A stretch of DNA of 64,000 nt from AP-15 sp963790875 (GTDB lineage Bacteria > Pseudomonadota > Alphaproteobacteria > ATCC43930 > CGMCC-115725): assembly GCA_963790875.1 (NCBI GenBank), contig CAWBQT010000003.1, positions 558,001 through 622,000 on the forward strand, given 5' to 3'. The first letter of the stretch is position 1, and each line of letters starts with the position of its first letter. Position numbers and translations under genes: made by a program. The notes beneath the pieces are model-generated. The model saw only the letters and a program-made list of their open reading frames with translations, had not been told where the DNA came from and did no database searches. Positions 47,893 through 58,610 of the stretch are shown one piece after another.

Positions 47893-49505
47893 GGTTGATC
47901 CCTGAACTTCAGGGTGTCTCGTTCAATCTTATCCAAGGCACCTTCAATCGCCAGATTAGTTGCACTTATTGCACCAGCCGGGACGAGGTCATCGAAAGCT
48001 TCGATGGCAACTCTGCTGTCCGAACCAAAGAATAGCCCCTCGCCCCTGCCCTCCCCGCAGAGGCAAGCAGGGGCGAGGGAGGGCTGGCTACTTTCCGGCG
48101 CAAATATCGGATCTTCGCGGGTGGCCCGCCGCATATGACAGGAGCGGTCCTCCGGGTGACGGACGGCGGGTCGGCAGCCGGCTCGTCGCTCGGTGTCGGC
48201 CGACGACGCCTCGCGGCCGCATGGCTCGCAAGCGGCGGCCGACCGGCCGTGCCCATTGACAAATCACGATCGTTCTGCTATGAAATTGCGATAATCGCGC
48301 TTAGAGTATTCTCCGCCGTTTTCGCCGCTCAAACCGGCGGGCGGCGGGACGGGGTGCGGCCATACCCTGGCTTTCTCTGTTCGGCCGATTTAATTCCGTG
48401 CTCGGGCGGATTTATTTCCCTGTTGCCCTACTAGGGAAATTTGTTCGCAAGTTTCTGATGAAGATATCATTTTTTTCACGAGGTCGGGCCTGAGCGCGAT
48501 TTTTCCCGGTATATTCCCATTGACCAGGGAAGCTCGAAGGCTTCGGCGAAGTCCCGCGCAGCCGAACCTCTGTCGGGTTTCGGGGCCCGGTCAGGTGCGC
48601 ATCACAAGAGCGATCCGGGTGCGGGCGGGCCGGCGGGGTGGCAGCTGCGGCTCGCCGTCGGGCGGAGGTCCGCCCGGCTCGTCGGTTCGCTCGCCTCGGA
48701 TCGGATGTCGTTTGGCAATCGGAAACAATTTGCCGTTGGTGAAGAACGCCTCGATCAGTTGCGATCGGGAAGCCGGCCGAGAGAAGGAGCGCAGTCTCGG
48801 CGGGTTGGCTCCGACGATGCCGGTGCGTTCAGGGCGGTCATCGCCGGTCATATTGGCAGAGGCGGAGGGGCAGCTCGGTGACTTCCAATATTTTCCCTTT
48901 CAGCCTGATTTAATTCCCAGTTATGCTGATTTAATTCCCAGTTATGTCGAATTGTTGTTCGCTCGGCGCGACGGGAATTTCCCCTATAAGCCGTTGAATT
49001 TACTTATGCGCCGGCGGGCAAATCGCAAGAATTCCCAGTATTTTCCCATCGAACTGGGAAATCTCGACGGATGCTGCGGTCGCGCGTGACAGCCTGCCGC
49101 CACCGGACGTGACTGAAATCGCCCTCTTTCGCCCCGTGCCCGAGCCCGTTGGCGATGCCCGGATCGCCGGCCGAAAGATCGGTCACACAGCTTGTCCAAC
49201 CAAGTGTCGGCCTCATATTCGCACCGAGCGGCAACCTGCAGGACATCCCGACGCGGCAATCCCGGTCGGCGGGCTGGCTGCCGGCCGTCGGCACCGTAGT
49301 CGGACGGGTCGGCACCATTCGTCCAGACCTCCATCTTATAACTTTAATAATTCTAATTCTTGACGCGTGCCGCCAACTCCCTATATCGCGGGTGTCGGCG
49401 GGCACCTGGCCGTCGAGAGGTCTCGACGAGTTGTGGTAGCGACCGGCGGGTACCGGGAGCCGGTTGGGGTGCGTCCCCAAATTATGGAACACGATCGGAG
49501 AGAGC
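47893..49505. other. long intergenic region with repeats, no convincing gene
   Basis: About 1.6 kb without an ORF of protein-like composition. It holds a hairpin with 13-base arms around 48037-48079 (CCCTCGCCCCTGC), two diverged copies of an element rich in TTCCCAG/CTGGGAA motifs (about 48376-48535 and 48884-49080), and an exact tandem repeat. The region separates the decayed recombinase from katG and probably marks the right end of the island. Confidence 0.6.
48376..49080. repeat. two diverged copies of a TTCCCAG-rich intergenic element
   Basis: Copy A (about 48376-48535) and copy B (about 48884-49080) share GATTTAATTCC/GATTTATTTCC, then GGGAAATT, then a closing block like CAGTATTTTCCCAT...GGGAA and CTCGA. 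Copy B contains the 21-base unit CTGATTTAATTCCCAGTTAT+G twice in tandem (48905-48925 and 48926-48946). I recall similar elements between genes of Bradyrhizobium-like bacteria. Function unknown. Confidence 0.5.
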
Positions 49506-51680
49506 ATGGACGGCGAAAGCAAGTGCCCGTTCACAGGCGGGAACCGCGCACAGACGAACCGTGACTGGTGGCCGAACCGGCTGAACCTCCAGGTTCTCCA
49601 CCAGCACTCCCCCCTGTCCAATCCGATGGGTGAGGCGTTCGACTACGCCAAGGAATTCAAGAGCCTCGACCTGAATGCCGTGATCGAGGACCTGCATGCC
49701 TTGATGACGGACTCGCAGGATTGGTGGCCGGCCGACTTTGGCCACTACGGCGGGCTGTTCATTCGGATGGCGTGGCACCTCGCAGGCACCTACCGCATCG
49801 GCGACGGCCGCGGCGGCGCCGGAGCCGGCCAGCAGCGCTTCGCGCCCGTCAACAGTTGGCCGGACAATGCGAGCCTCGACAAGGCGCGCCGGCTGCTGTG
49901 GCCGATCAAGCAGAAATACGGCCGGAAACTCTCCTGGGCCGACCTCATGATCCTCGCGGGCAACGTCGCCTTCGAGTCGATGGGCTTCGAGACGTTCGGT
50001 TTCGGCGGCGGCCGCGCCGACGTCTGGGAACCAGACGAGTCGATCTACTGGGGCCCGGAAGGGAAGTGGCTGGCGGACGAGCGCTACAGCGGCGACCGCG
50101 ATCTTCAGAACCCTCTCGCCGCCGTGCAAATGGGCCTTATCTATGTGAATCCGGAAGGGCCGAACGGCAACCCGGATCCGCTCGCGGCGGCCAGGGATAT
50201 TCGCGAAACCTTCCGCCGGATGGCGATGAACGACGAGGAAACCGTCGCGCTGATTGCCGGCGGTCACACCTTCGGCAAGACCCACGGCGCCGGCGATGCG
50301 GCACTGGTGGGTCCGGAGCCGGAAGCCGCCCCCATCGAGCAGCAGGGCCTCGGCTGGAAGAGCAGATTCGGCACGGGCAAAGGGCCCGACGCGATCACCG
50401 GCGGCCCGGAAGTCATCTGGTCCGAGACGCCAACGCAGTGGAGCAACAACTTCTTCCGGAACCTGTTCGGCCACGAATGGGAGCTGACCAAGAGCCCAGC
50501 CGGTGCCTATCAGTGGAAGGCGAGAGGCGGCGCCGCAACGATTCCGGATGCCTACGACTCGTCGAAGCGGCACGTGCCGACCATGCTGACCACCGACCTC
50601 TCGCTGCGGGTCGATCCGATCTACGAAAAGATCTCAAGGCGCTTCTACGAGAATCCGGATCGGTTCGCAGACGCGTTTGCCCGGGCGTGGTTCAAACTGA
50701 CGCATCGCGACATGGGCCCGATCGTGCGTTATCTCGGCCCGCTCGTTCCGAAGGAGCAGCTGCCGTGGCAAGACCCGATCCCGGCCGTGGATCATCCGCT
50801 GATCGGGGAAGAGGACGTTGCTGCTTTGAAGGCAAAAATCCTCGCATCCGGTCTGGCCGTTTCCCAGCTCGTCTCGACGGCTTGGGCGTCGGCGTCGACG
50901 TTCCGCGGCTCCGACAAGCGCGGTGGAGCGAACGGCGCGCGCATTCGCCTCGCGCCGCAAAAGGACTGGGACGTTAACCAGCCGGATCAGCTGGCGGAGG
51001 CGCTGGAGACGCTCGCAGCGATCCAAAGGGACTTCAACGCGCGGCAGACTGGTGGGAAAAAGGTCTCGCTCGCCGACCTGATCGTGCTCGGCGGCGGCGC
51101 GGCGATCGAGAAAGCCGCGAAGAGCGCCGGGCACGACGTCAAAGTCCCGTTGACGCCGGGGCGCATGGACGCGTCGCAGGAGCAAACCGACGTCGACTCC
51201 TTCGCGCCGCTCGAACCGACCGCCGACGGCTTCCGCAACTATCTCCACGGCGAGCAGCGCCTGTCGGCCGAGGAGTTGCTGGTGGATCGGGCGCAGTTGC
51301 TGACCTTGACGGCGCCTGAGATGACGGTTCTCGTCGGCGGCCTGCGCGTTCTGGGCGCAAATGCCGGGAGGTCGACGCATGGCGTCTTCACCAAGCGGCC
51401 CGAGACGCTGACGAACGACTTCTTCGTCAACCTGCTCGACATGAGCACGCAATGGCAGCCGTCCGCCGGCTCCGAAGGCGTGTACGAGGGGCGCGACAGA
51501 AAGACGAACGAGGTCAAGTGGACCGGCACCCGGGTCGACCTGATCTTCGGGTCGCACTCGCAGCTGCGCGCCCTCGCCGAAGTCTATGCGTGCGCGGACT
51601 CCGGGGAGAAGTTTGTGAAAGACTTCGTGGCGGCGTGGACCAAGGTGATGAACCTCGACCGCTTCGACCTTGCCGAATGA
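49506..51680 (+). CDS. katG: catalase-peroxidase KatG
   Basis: 724-residue bifunctional heme catalase-peroxidase. The distal pocket is FIRMAWHLAGTYR, with the crosslink Trp90 and catalytic His91, and the proximal heme ligand is the His in VALIAGGHTFGKTHGAGD. The C-terminal duplicated domain and the ending KVMNLDRFDLAE are standard. ATG 49506 follows GGAGAGAGC. It removes hydrogen peroxide and fits beside a cluster rich in oxygenases and flavoenzymes. No oxyR-like gene is next to it, so regulation is not evident. Confidence 0.97.
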   Translation: MDGESKCPFTGGNRAQTNRDWWPNRLNLQVLHQHSPLSNPMGEAFDYAKEFKSLDLNAVIEDLHALMTDSQDWWPADFGHYGGLFIRMAWHLAGTYRIGDGRGGAGAGQQRFAPVNSWPDNASLDKARRLLWPIKQKYGRKLSWADLMILAGNVAFESMGFETFGFGGGRADVWEPDESIYWGPEGKWLADERYSGDRDLQNPLAAVQMGLIYVNPEGPNGNPDPLAAARDIRETFRRMAMNDEETVALIAGGHTFGKTHGAGDAALVGPEPEAAPIEQQGLGWKSRFGTGKGPDAITGGPEVIWSETPTQWSNNFFRNLFGHEWELTKSPAGAYQWKARGGAATIPDAYDSSKRHVPTMLTTDLSLRVDPIYEKISRRFYENPDRFADAFARAWFKLTHRDMGPIVRYLGPLVPKEQLPWQDPIPAVDHPLIGEEDVAALKAKILASGLAVSQLVSTAWASASTFRGSDKRGGANGARIRLAPQKDWDVNQPDQLAEALETLAAIQRDFNARQTGGKKVSLADLIVLGGGAAIEKAAKSAGHDVKVPLTPGRMDASQEQTDVDSFAPLEPTADGFRNYLHGEQRLSAEELLVDRAQLLTLTAPEMTVLVGGLRVLGANAGRSTHGVFTKRPETLTNDFFVNLLDMSTQWQPSAGSEGVYEGRDRKTNEVKWTGTRVDLIFGSHSQLRALAEVYACADSGEKFVKDFVAAWTKVMNLDRFDLAE

Positions 51681-51695
51681 TGGCCCTCGCCGATT

Positions 51696-51726
51696 CCTCG
51701 CCCCTGCCCTCCCTGCAGGGGCGAGG
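51696..51726. terminator. bidirectional hairpin between katG and DUF2914 gene
   Basis: CCTCGCCCCTGC and GCAGGGGCGAGG form a perfect 12-base stem with a 7-base loop in the 51-base gap between two convergent genes. No T-run follows, so it may be a structured repeat acting as a transcript end. A related hairpin occurs near 48037-48079. Confidence 0.55.
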
Positions 51727-51731
51727 AAAGT

Positions 51732-52237
51732 CTAGCCGATGCCGATTGTAAAGCGGCAAGCGCCCTGCGGCGCGGCGCAAGGCAGCCGCCGGCCGTCGGG
51801 ATCGGTCAATGACACCTCCCATCGGCCCGGGCTCAGCGTCTCTTTGCGGGCTCTCTGATCTCGTGTGCGAGCCGGTCGACCAGCCCGGGATCGCCGACCG
51901 AAAGTTCGGTGACGAGATCCGGCGCCCCAGGAGTCTGCCCGTTCACGCGCTGCCAATGCACCGCGACGCGCAACGGGCGGCCAGATTGCAGATCGTCGAG
52001 CGCCGCCTGCGTGCCGTGCAGCTCGAACCAGAAATAGAGCGGCTGGTTGGGGGCATAGCGCTGGTAATTGCCGATCGGCTGCCGGTCTTGGATCGCGTCG
52101 GCCCAGCGCCATTGCGCGACTTCGAGCGGCGGCTGAGCGGGAAGCGGCGCGGCCGCCGCCAAGACCCGTCCGCCGGCCAGCAGGATCGCCGACAGCAGCA
52201 AATACCTCAGTCTTTTTGGCGTCAGTCTCCTTGGCAT
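51732..52237 (-). CDS. DUF2914 domain protein, secreted (one frameshift)
   Basis: About 168 residues, with a signal peptide (RYLLLSAILLAGGRVLAAAAP). The body matches DUF2914: VAQWRWADAIQDRQPIGNY, NQPLYFWFELHGTQAALDDL, VHWQRVNG, ELSVGDPGLVDRLAHEI. After a frame change near 51845-51852, in an (AG)3 run, it continues KETLSPGRWEVSLTDPDGRRLPC and GACRFTIGIG. This is the one break that needs two extra bases or one missing. Function of DUF2914 is unknown; a periplasmic location is likely. Confidence 0.7.
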
Positions 52238-52411
52238 CGTGTCGCTCCTCTTCGACTCGGGCGTTCCTCCGCCGCCGGAGGATGGCCGGCAATAGCGGCG
52301 ATCGCGCGTCAGCTTTGTGGAAAACTCTCGATGCCGGCGCCGCCCGGCGAGTAAAAGGACGCCATCTTGGGCGTTTGCCTGTTTGCCAGTCGTCGTCGAC
52401 GGAGGCGGGAG

Positions 52412-53263
52412 GTGGAGGTCGTCCGAACCATCGCCGATCTGCGCGCCCGGCGCGCCCGGTGGCAAACGGCCGGCGAACCGGTCGGCCTGGTGCCGACGAT
52501 GGGCGCGCTGCATCGGGGACATATGGCGCTCGTTGGCGCGGCGCGGCGGCAATGCAACCGGGTCATCGTCTCGATTTTCGTCAATCCGAAGCAGTTCGGC
52601 CCGAACGAGGATCTCGCCGCTTATCCGCGGCGTGAGGCGGCCGATCTCGACATGCTGCGGCAAGCCGGCGTCGATGTCGCCTTTGTGCCGGCCGCGAGCG
52701 AAGTCTACCCGCCGGGTTTCGCCACCCTCGTGCGGGTCGGTGGGCTCGGCGACGGGCTGTGCGGGGCGCACCGGCCGGGGCATTTCGACGGGGTGACGAC
52801 TGTCGTCGCCAAGCTCCTGCTGCAATCCCTGCCCGATGCCGCCTATTTCGGCGAGAAAGACTACCAGCAGCTGACGATCGTGCGCCGGCTGGTGCGCGAT
52901 CTCGACATCCCGGTAGGGATCGAAGGCGTGCCGACAATGCGCGAGGCGGACGGGCTGGCGCTGTCATCGCGCAACCAGTTTCTGTCGCCGTCGGAGCGGC
53001 GCATCGCCCCGCTGCTCGCCCGGGTCTTGCACGAGATCGCCGCGGCGCTCGCCGCGGTGCCGGCCGCGGTCGCGCGCGAAACCGGACGTGGCCGCACCGT
53101 GCTGGCAGAGGCCGGGTTCGCCGTCGACTACCTCGAAATCCGCGAGGCCGGGACCCTGGCGCCGGTCGCCGCCGCGATCACCGCGCCGTCCCGGGTCTTC
53201 GCGGCCGCGCGCCTCGGCCGCACCCGGCTGATCGACAACATGCCGGTGGGTCCGGCCGCCTAG
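52412..53263 (+). CDS. panC: pantothenate synthetase PanC
   Basis: 283 residues from GTG 52412 behind GGAGGCGGGAGG. It joins pantoate and beta-alanine using ATP, the last step of vitamin B5 synthesis. Family motifs: LVPTMGALHRGHMALV (HxGH-type ATP loop), VSIFVNPKQFGPNEDL, HRPGHFDGVTTVVAKLL, FGEKDYQQL, VPTMREADGLALSSRN. panB is not visible next to it. A longer in-frame start at 52367 adds an arginine-rich stretch and was rejected. Confidence 0.95.
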   Translation: MEVVRTIADLRARRARWQTAGEPVGLVPTMGALHRGHMALVGAARRQCNRVIVSIFVNPKQFGPNEDLAAYPRREAADLDMLRQAGVDVAFVPAASEVYPPGFATLVRVGGLGDGLCGAHRPGHFDGVTTVVAKLLLQSLPDAAYFGEKDYQQLTIVRRLVRDLDIPVGIEGVPTMREADGLALSSRNQFLSPSERRIAPLLARVLHEIAAALAAVPAAVARETGRGRTVLAEAGFAVDYLEIREAGTLAPVAAAITAPSRVFAAARLGRTRLIDNMPVGPAA

Positions 53264-53373
53264 TTCGCTCGACGCTTGCATTGTCGGGCGCGGCGGGCCA
53301 CCTGGAAAGCGCGCCTCATCGGCGCGGCAGGGAGGCAAGGTCGGGCCCCCCGATCAGGGGACGAGGTTAAAAA

Positions 53374-54024
53374 ATGGCCACGCTTGACGAAATCGTTGCG
53401 GCGGCGGCGAAGGTGTTCCGGACCAAGGGCTATCACGCCGCCACGGTCCGCGACATCGCCGAAGAGGTCGGGATTCTGAAGGGCAGCCTCTACCACCATT
53501 TCGAAAGCAAGGAGGCGCTCCTCTACCTCGTCGTCAAAGAGCCGATCGCGCAGATGTACCGCACGATGCGCGAGATCGCCGCCGCCGACGGCACCGCGAC
53601 GGAAAAATTGCGCCGGGCGATCCTGGCGCATCTCGAAGCCTTCGATCGCCACTACCCGCATCTCTTCGTCTATCTGCGCGAGCGCGAGGCGGTAAAGCAG
53701 CGGTTTCGTGAGCTGATCGGGTTTTCGCCGAAAGAATATGAGCGTTTGTGGCAGCAGATCCTCCGCGAAGGCGTCGAGAGCGGGGAATTTCGTGCCGATC
53801 TCGACATCCCGGTCACATCCTACGGGCTCCTGGGCATGCTGAACTGGTCGTACAAGTGGTACGATCCGCAAGGCCGCCTGCGCATCGGCGAGGTCGCCGA
53901 CGAGTTCATCGCCCTGGCGCTCGCCGGCCTCGCCGCGAAGAGCGCCAAACCGGCGCGCAGCCGCCGGCGTCCGACATTGGGTCTGCGCCCGGCCCAGACG
54001 GATCCCGCCGCTTCGCCTATTTGA
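53374..54024 (+). CDS. TetR/AcrR-family regulator
   Basis: 216 residues. The N-terminal helix-turn-helix is DEIVAAAAKVFRTKGYHAATVRDIAEEVGILKGSLYHHFESKEALL. The C-terminal ligand domain is helical and resembles KstR2/FadR-type TetR proteins that sense acyl-CoA (RAILAHLEAFDRHYPHLFVYLRERE). It is 73 bases upstream of, and codirectional with, the first amidohydrolase gene. A matching palindrome lies in that gap and again before the second amidohydrolase gene, so it probably represses both. The extreme C-terminus is basic and disordered. Confidence 0.9.
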   Translation: MATLDEIVAAAAKVFRTKGYHAATVRDIAEEVGILKGSLYHHFESKEALLYLVVKEPIAQMYRTMREIAAADGTATEKLRRAILAHLEAFDRHYPHLFVYLREREAVKQRFRELIGFSPKEYERLWQQILREGVESGEFRADLDIPVTSYGLLGMLNWSYKWYDPQGRLRIGEVADEFIALALAGLAAKSAKPARSRRRPTLGLRPAQTDPAASPI

Positions 54025-54052
54025 CAGCGCCGGGACTTCCGCGTAGCCTGAC

Positions 54053-54072
54053 AACCAAACGCTCGTTTGGTT
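54053..54072. promoter_or_regulatory. probable TetR operator, site 1
   Basis: AACCAAACG-CT-CGTTTGGTT, a perfect 9-base inverted repeat with a 2-base centre, 25 bases before the ATG of the first amidohydrolase gene and just after the TetR gene. The same sequence, extended, recurs at 59402-59433 before the paralogous gene. Position near the transcription start fits repression. Confidence 0.75.
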
Positions 54073-54097
54073 TGCTCGGGAAAGGACGGAGCCGGCA

Positions 54098-55223
54098 ATG
54101 AAGAACGCTTACAACGTGATAGACGCGGACGCCCACATCCTCGAACCGCTCGATCTGTGGGACAAATACATCGATCCGAAATTCCGCGACCGGGCGCCGC
54201 GCATCGTCAAGGGCGAGAACGGCAAGGAGCGGCTGGTCGTCGAGGAGCATGCGGTCGGCGACAGCCGCACCGGCATCGGCCGGATCGGTGCCGTCGGCGC
54301 GCGGCAGGGCGTCGTCGAGGCCGACACGATGGCCTACAAGGACGGCAAGCCCGGCGGCTTCGACCCGCACAAGCGCATCCCGGACATGGATGACGACGGC
54401 ATCGATGCCGCCTTTCTCTACCCGAGCCTCGGCCTGTTCTCCGGTGCGATCCACGACCCGGAACTCGCCGCCGCGACCTGCCGCGCCTACAACCGCTGGC
54501 TCGCCGATTATTGCAGGCCCTATCCCGACCGCCTGTTCGGCGTCGCGATGCTGCCCCTGCAATCGGTCGATCTGGCGATCGCCGAGATGCGCTTCGCCCG
54601 CAAGGAGCTGGGCTTCAAGGCCGGCTTCATCCGCCCCAACCCGTATAGCGACAAGATGATCCACGACGAGCGTTACGAGCCGTTCTGGGCCGCCGCCGAG
54701 GATCTCGACATCGCGATCGGCTTCCACGAAGGCGCCTCGAGCGGCATGCCGACGGTCGGCGTCGACCGCTTCGAAGGCCGCGGCGCCCGCCACATCATCA
54801 GCCACACGATGGAGATGATGCTCGCCTGCATGAGCGTGATCTGGGGCGGTGTCTGCCGAGCGCCACCCGAAACTGCGCGTCGGCTTTCTGGAATCGGGCG
54901 GCGGCTGGATCGCCCCGTGGCTCGACCGCATGGACCGGCATTTCGACGACCAGGGCTTCAACGATTCCGGGCTCAAGACGCGGCCGAGCGAACTCTTCCA
55001 ACGCAATTGCTGGATCTCGTTCGAGCCGGTCGAAGGCAGCCTCAAGGTGCTGGCCGACTATATCGGGCCGCACAAGATCATGTGGGCGACCGATTATCCG
55101 CACTCCGACGGCTTTTTCCCCGGCGCGCCAAAGATGATCATGGACCGGCTCGCCGGCGCGTCGCCGCAAACGCAGCACGGGGTCCTGGCCGGGGGCGCCA
55201 TGGGGTTCTATGGGCTGAACTGA
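54098..55223 (+). CDS. amidohydrolase family 2 protein, copy 1 (one frameshift)
   Basis: About 374 residues, a metal-dependent TIM-barrel hydrolase or decarboxylase: NVIDADAHILEPLDLWDKY at the N-terminus, GFHEGASSGMPTVG, ISHTMEMMLACMSVIWGGV, SGGGWIAPWLDRMDRHF, and WATDYPHSDGFFPG with the late aspartate. Relative to copy 2 (59455-60579) it has one extra C at 54856-54857 (CTGCCGAGCG against CTGCGAGCG), after which the frames realign. The DNA from about 54499 to that point reads identical to copy 2. It may act on a ring-cleavage or terpenoid-type intermediate in the TetR-controlled cluster. Confidence 0.85.
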
Positions 55224-55416
55224 ACCGGAAACCAGCCAGTCTCGTTGTCTTCGGCCCCCTCACCCCCGGATCAGGTCCGGGGCAGGCTTTTTCGCTGGCG
55301 GGGGCCCCGCCCATCGCATCTCTCCCCGCCTCGCGCGGGCGAGGGAAAAGCGGCATGCTTCCTCGCCATTCAAGCAGCCATCAGAGATTTCCAGTAGGTC
55401 GTGCAGCCAGGAGGAG

Positions 55417-56529
55417 ATGATGGACGTCGGCATCCAGATGGTGCTCGCCACTTACGGCTGGCAGGGCATGCGCGACGACGAGGCGTGGGACGAGGACATC
55501 GGGCTCGCCCGCCTCGCCGACGAACTCGGCTTCGACGCGGTTTGGGCGGTCGAGCATCACTTCAACGACTATTCGTTCTGCCCCGACAATCTGCAGCTCT
55601 TGGCCTATCTGGCCGCCGTCTGCCCGAGGATCGACCTTGGCACCGCGGCGGTCATCCTGCCGTGGAACGACCCGCTGCGGGTCGCCGAGAAGGCGATAGT
55701 GCTCGACATGCTGAGCAAAGGACGTCTGCGGTTCGGCATCGGCCGCGGCCTGGCGCGCCGCGAGTTCGCCGCGTTCCGCCAGACGATGGAGGAGAGCCGC
55801 GAGCGGTTCGACGAAAGTGCCGCGATGATCCTCGAGGCGCTGCGCACCGGCTGGATCGAGGGCGACGGCAAGTACTACAAGCAGCCGCGCATCGAGTTGC
55901 GGCCGCGGCCGAAATACAGCTTTGCCGGCCGCATCTATGCGGTCGCCGCGAGCGACAACTCGGTCGAGGCCTGCGCCCGGCTCGGTGCGCGGATGGTGAT
56001 GTTCGCCGACCGCCCCTGGCCGCTGCGCATGCCGGCGATCAACCGTCACCGCGAACTCACCCGACAATATCACGGCCGCGAGGCGTTGCCGATGCTGATC
56101 GCCGATTTCTGCGTCTGCTGGCCCGACCTCGCCGAGGCCGAGGACCTCTCGCGCCGGCATATGGGCTCGTTCCTGCAGAGCAATGTCGAGCATTACGAGT
56201 TGATGAGCGATCATTTTCAGACCGTGAAGGGCTACAACGCCTACGCGCAGAAATCCGAGATCGTCCGCAATCTCGGGCTCGAAGGCATGATCGAGGGCTT
56301 CATGAAGGCCGCAGTCTGGGGCCCGCCCGACCGCATCCTGCGCATGCTCGATGAGCGGCGGGGCGTGGTCGGCGATTTCGAGCTCGCCACCTCGTTTCGC
56401 TTCGGCGGCATCCCGTTCCCGGTCGCCGAGAAATCGATGCGGCTCTTCGCCAAGGAAGTGCTGCCGGTGCTGCAGTCCTGGCAGACCGCGCGCGCCCCGG
56501 CCGCCGTCGATCGCGCCGCGGCGGAATAG
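55417..56529 (+). CDS. LLM-class flavin-dependent oxidoreductase
   Basis: 370-residue luciferase-like monooxygenase or F420/FMN oxidoreductase. The TIM barrel starts MMDVGIQMVLATYGWQG, with LARLADELGFDAVWAVEHHFNDYS, LGTAAVILPWNDPLRVAEKAIVLDMLSKGRLRFGIGRGLARREF as the flavin-binding part. ATG 55417 or 55420 follows GGAGGAG. It is codirectional with the amidohydrolase and the downstream SDR (9 bases apart), so it is probably part of the same catabolic unit. Confidence 0.88.
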   Translation: MMDVGIQMVLATYGWQGMRDDEAWDEDIGLARLADELGFDAVWAVEHHFNDYSFCPDNLQLLAYLAAVCPRIDLGTAAVILPWNDPLRVAEKAIVLDMLSKGRLRFGIGRGLARREFAAFRQTMEESRERFDESAAMILEALRTGWIEGDGKYYKQPRIELRPRPKYSFAGRIYAVAASDNSVEACARLGARMVMFADRPWPLRMPAINRHRELTRQYHGREALPMLIADFCVCWPDLAEAEDLSRRHMGSFLQSNVEHYELMSDHFQTVKGYNAYAQKSEIVRNLGLEGMIEGFMKAAVWGPPDRILRMLDERRGVVGDFELATSFRFGGIPFPVAEKSMRLFAKEVLPVLQSWQTARAPAAVDRAAAE

Positions 56530-56538
56530 ACCTCGGCG

Positions 56539-57261
<723 letters not shown>

Positions 57262-57335
57262 ACGCCGCCACTGCGACGTCGACCCGACGCGAAAACCATG
57301 ATGCCGGATGCGCCAGCGCACCGGTGATTCTAGTT

Positions 57336-57740
57336 CTAGTTGCCGGAATTTGCCTCGATCGCGCTGGCGATGGTGCTCGCCAAGGCGGCCACCTTGTCTG
57401 CCGCGCCCAAAGGATTGCCGCTGGCAATAGCCGCGGCCGCAGAGAGTACGGCGGCGCCGATACTGACTGCAGCTTTCACCTTGTTGATGTTTGCGACTGC
57501 CTGCTGTGCTGCGTTTACCTGATCCTGCAAACCCGTGATGGCTTCGGTCACGCCTTGCGCCATTGCCGCAAGTTGCAGCTGGCCAATGATCGACGCGTCG
57601 ACGATGAGATGTCCCGCCGTGGTCCGCAGCTGGGCGAGAGACGGATCAAGCGGATCGGTTTGAGCGTCCGCGTAATCGTTCAGCGCATCGGCACAACTTC
57701 GTAACGTCTGCGACAAATCCGTCAATGCTTGCGGCGGCAT
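57336..57740 (-). CDS. small Ala-rich helical protein, uncharacterised (134 aa)
   Basis: MPPQALTDLSQTLRSCADALNDYADAQTD at the start, then long amphipathic helices and a hydrophobic stretch (AAVSIGAAVLSAAAAIASG) near residues 90-110 that could associate with membrane. It lies 27 bases downstream of a lipoprotein gene in the same direction and is probably co-transcribed with it. No family recognised. In the first NlpC-like locus the lipoprotein is likewise followed by a small protein with a C-terminal hydrophobic segment. Confidence 0.6.
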   Translation of the reverse strand: MPPQALTDLSQTLRSCADALNDYADAQTDPLDPSLAQLRTTAGHLIVDASIIGQLQLAAMAQGVTEAITGLQDQVNAAQQAVANINKVKAAVSIGAAVLSAAAAIASGNPLGAADKVAALASTIASAIEANSGN

Positions 57741-57767
57741 CAGCAGCTCCTACAGCTTGGAGAGTTG

Positions 57768-58610
57768 TTAAATCGCGCCGACGAGCACCGGCTCGTCGGT
57801 CTTCAACACATCGAGAAGTCTAGTCGAATTAAAATTACCGGCACTATCGACGATGGCCTGATGGTCCGCGCCAATTTTTTCGAAAGCCGCTGCCGCAGCA
57901 TCGGCTGGATCGATCTGCTGCTTGAAAACCGCCTCATCGTGAGCGTGGACGTCGGTGGCCAAGGCGATAATCGCATCACAGCCGACTGGCGAATTCCGTT
58001 TCACTATCTCGCAACCCTTGACTTTGCTTTGCCAGTAAACTCCCGAAACAATTCTTGCCTTATCGTAAAGGGTCGCATTCTGTCGTGCAAATTTTGCAAG
58101 GAAAGCCGTGATTTCCTGCACGTATGGGTTGCTCTGTTCGACAACTTCCTTCAATTCCGCCCGGACATATTCTGCGGTGAGTAAATTCGCCAGTTTGGCG
58201 GTGGCGTCCAGTGTCGGCGTGACCTTAGGGCTTGTTACCCCGAATGTTTTGAGCGATGCGGCAATGCCGGATACGTCACCGCCGCCAGTCACGCTGGTTT
58301 CACCGGCGAGCTTGCCGAGGACCTCCATGTATTTCTGGAGAACTTTCGCTGCCAGCGTTGCGACCTTTTTTGATTCATCAAATTCAGGAGTTCCGGGGCC
58401 TGAACGCAAAACATCTGGATACGTCTCAGACATTTCAGGCGCATTTAAATATTGCTTAACCGCTGCAAAGGCCACATCGCTGCCATCGATTACGGCGGTG
58501 TCTGAGCTGATGACGCTGCTTTCATTCGCAAAATTTTTGATGGCGGTCGTATCAACGCAGCCGGAAAGACCAATTAAGCCGACTACGGCGAAACCTATTG
58601 CGCGGGTCAT
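57768..58610 (-). CDS. putative lipoprotein, uncharacterised (280 aa)
   Basis: Signal peptide MTRAIGFAVVGLIGLSGCVD has a good lipobox (LSGC), so the mature protein should be lipid-anchored at the Cys near position 18. The rest is mainly helical (VAFAAVKQYLNAPEMSETYP, VAEYVRAELKEVVEQ-like region, DKARIVSGVYWQSKVKGCEIVKR). Start ATG 58610 is chosen because it begins the signal peptide. No family recognised. It lies between the small Ala-rich gene and the NlpC-like gene. Confidence 0.65.
   Translation of the reverse strand: MTRAIGFAVVGLIGLSGCVDTTAIKNFANESSVISSDTAVIDGSDVAFAAVKQYLNAPEMSETYPDVLRSGPGTPEFDESKKVATLAAKVLQKYMEVLGKLAGETSVTGGGDVSGIAASLKTFGVTSPKVTPTLDATAKLANLLTAEYVRAELKEVVEQSNPYVQEITAFLAKFARQNATLYDKARIVSGVYWQSKVKGCEIVKRNSPVGCDAIIALATDVHAHDEAVFKQQIDPADAAAAAFEKIGADHQAIVDSAGNFNSTRLLDVLKTDEPVLVGAI

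Noticed and set aside
48905..48946. Possible CRISPR-like repeats
   Set aside because: Only two adjacent copies with no spacers and no cas genes; a simple tandem duplication.
48520..49089. 189-codon ORF in the gene-free region before katG
   Set aside because: Arg/Gly/Ser-rich translation passing through the repeat copies; no domain or ribosome site.
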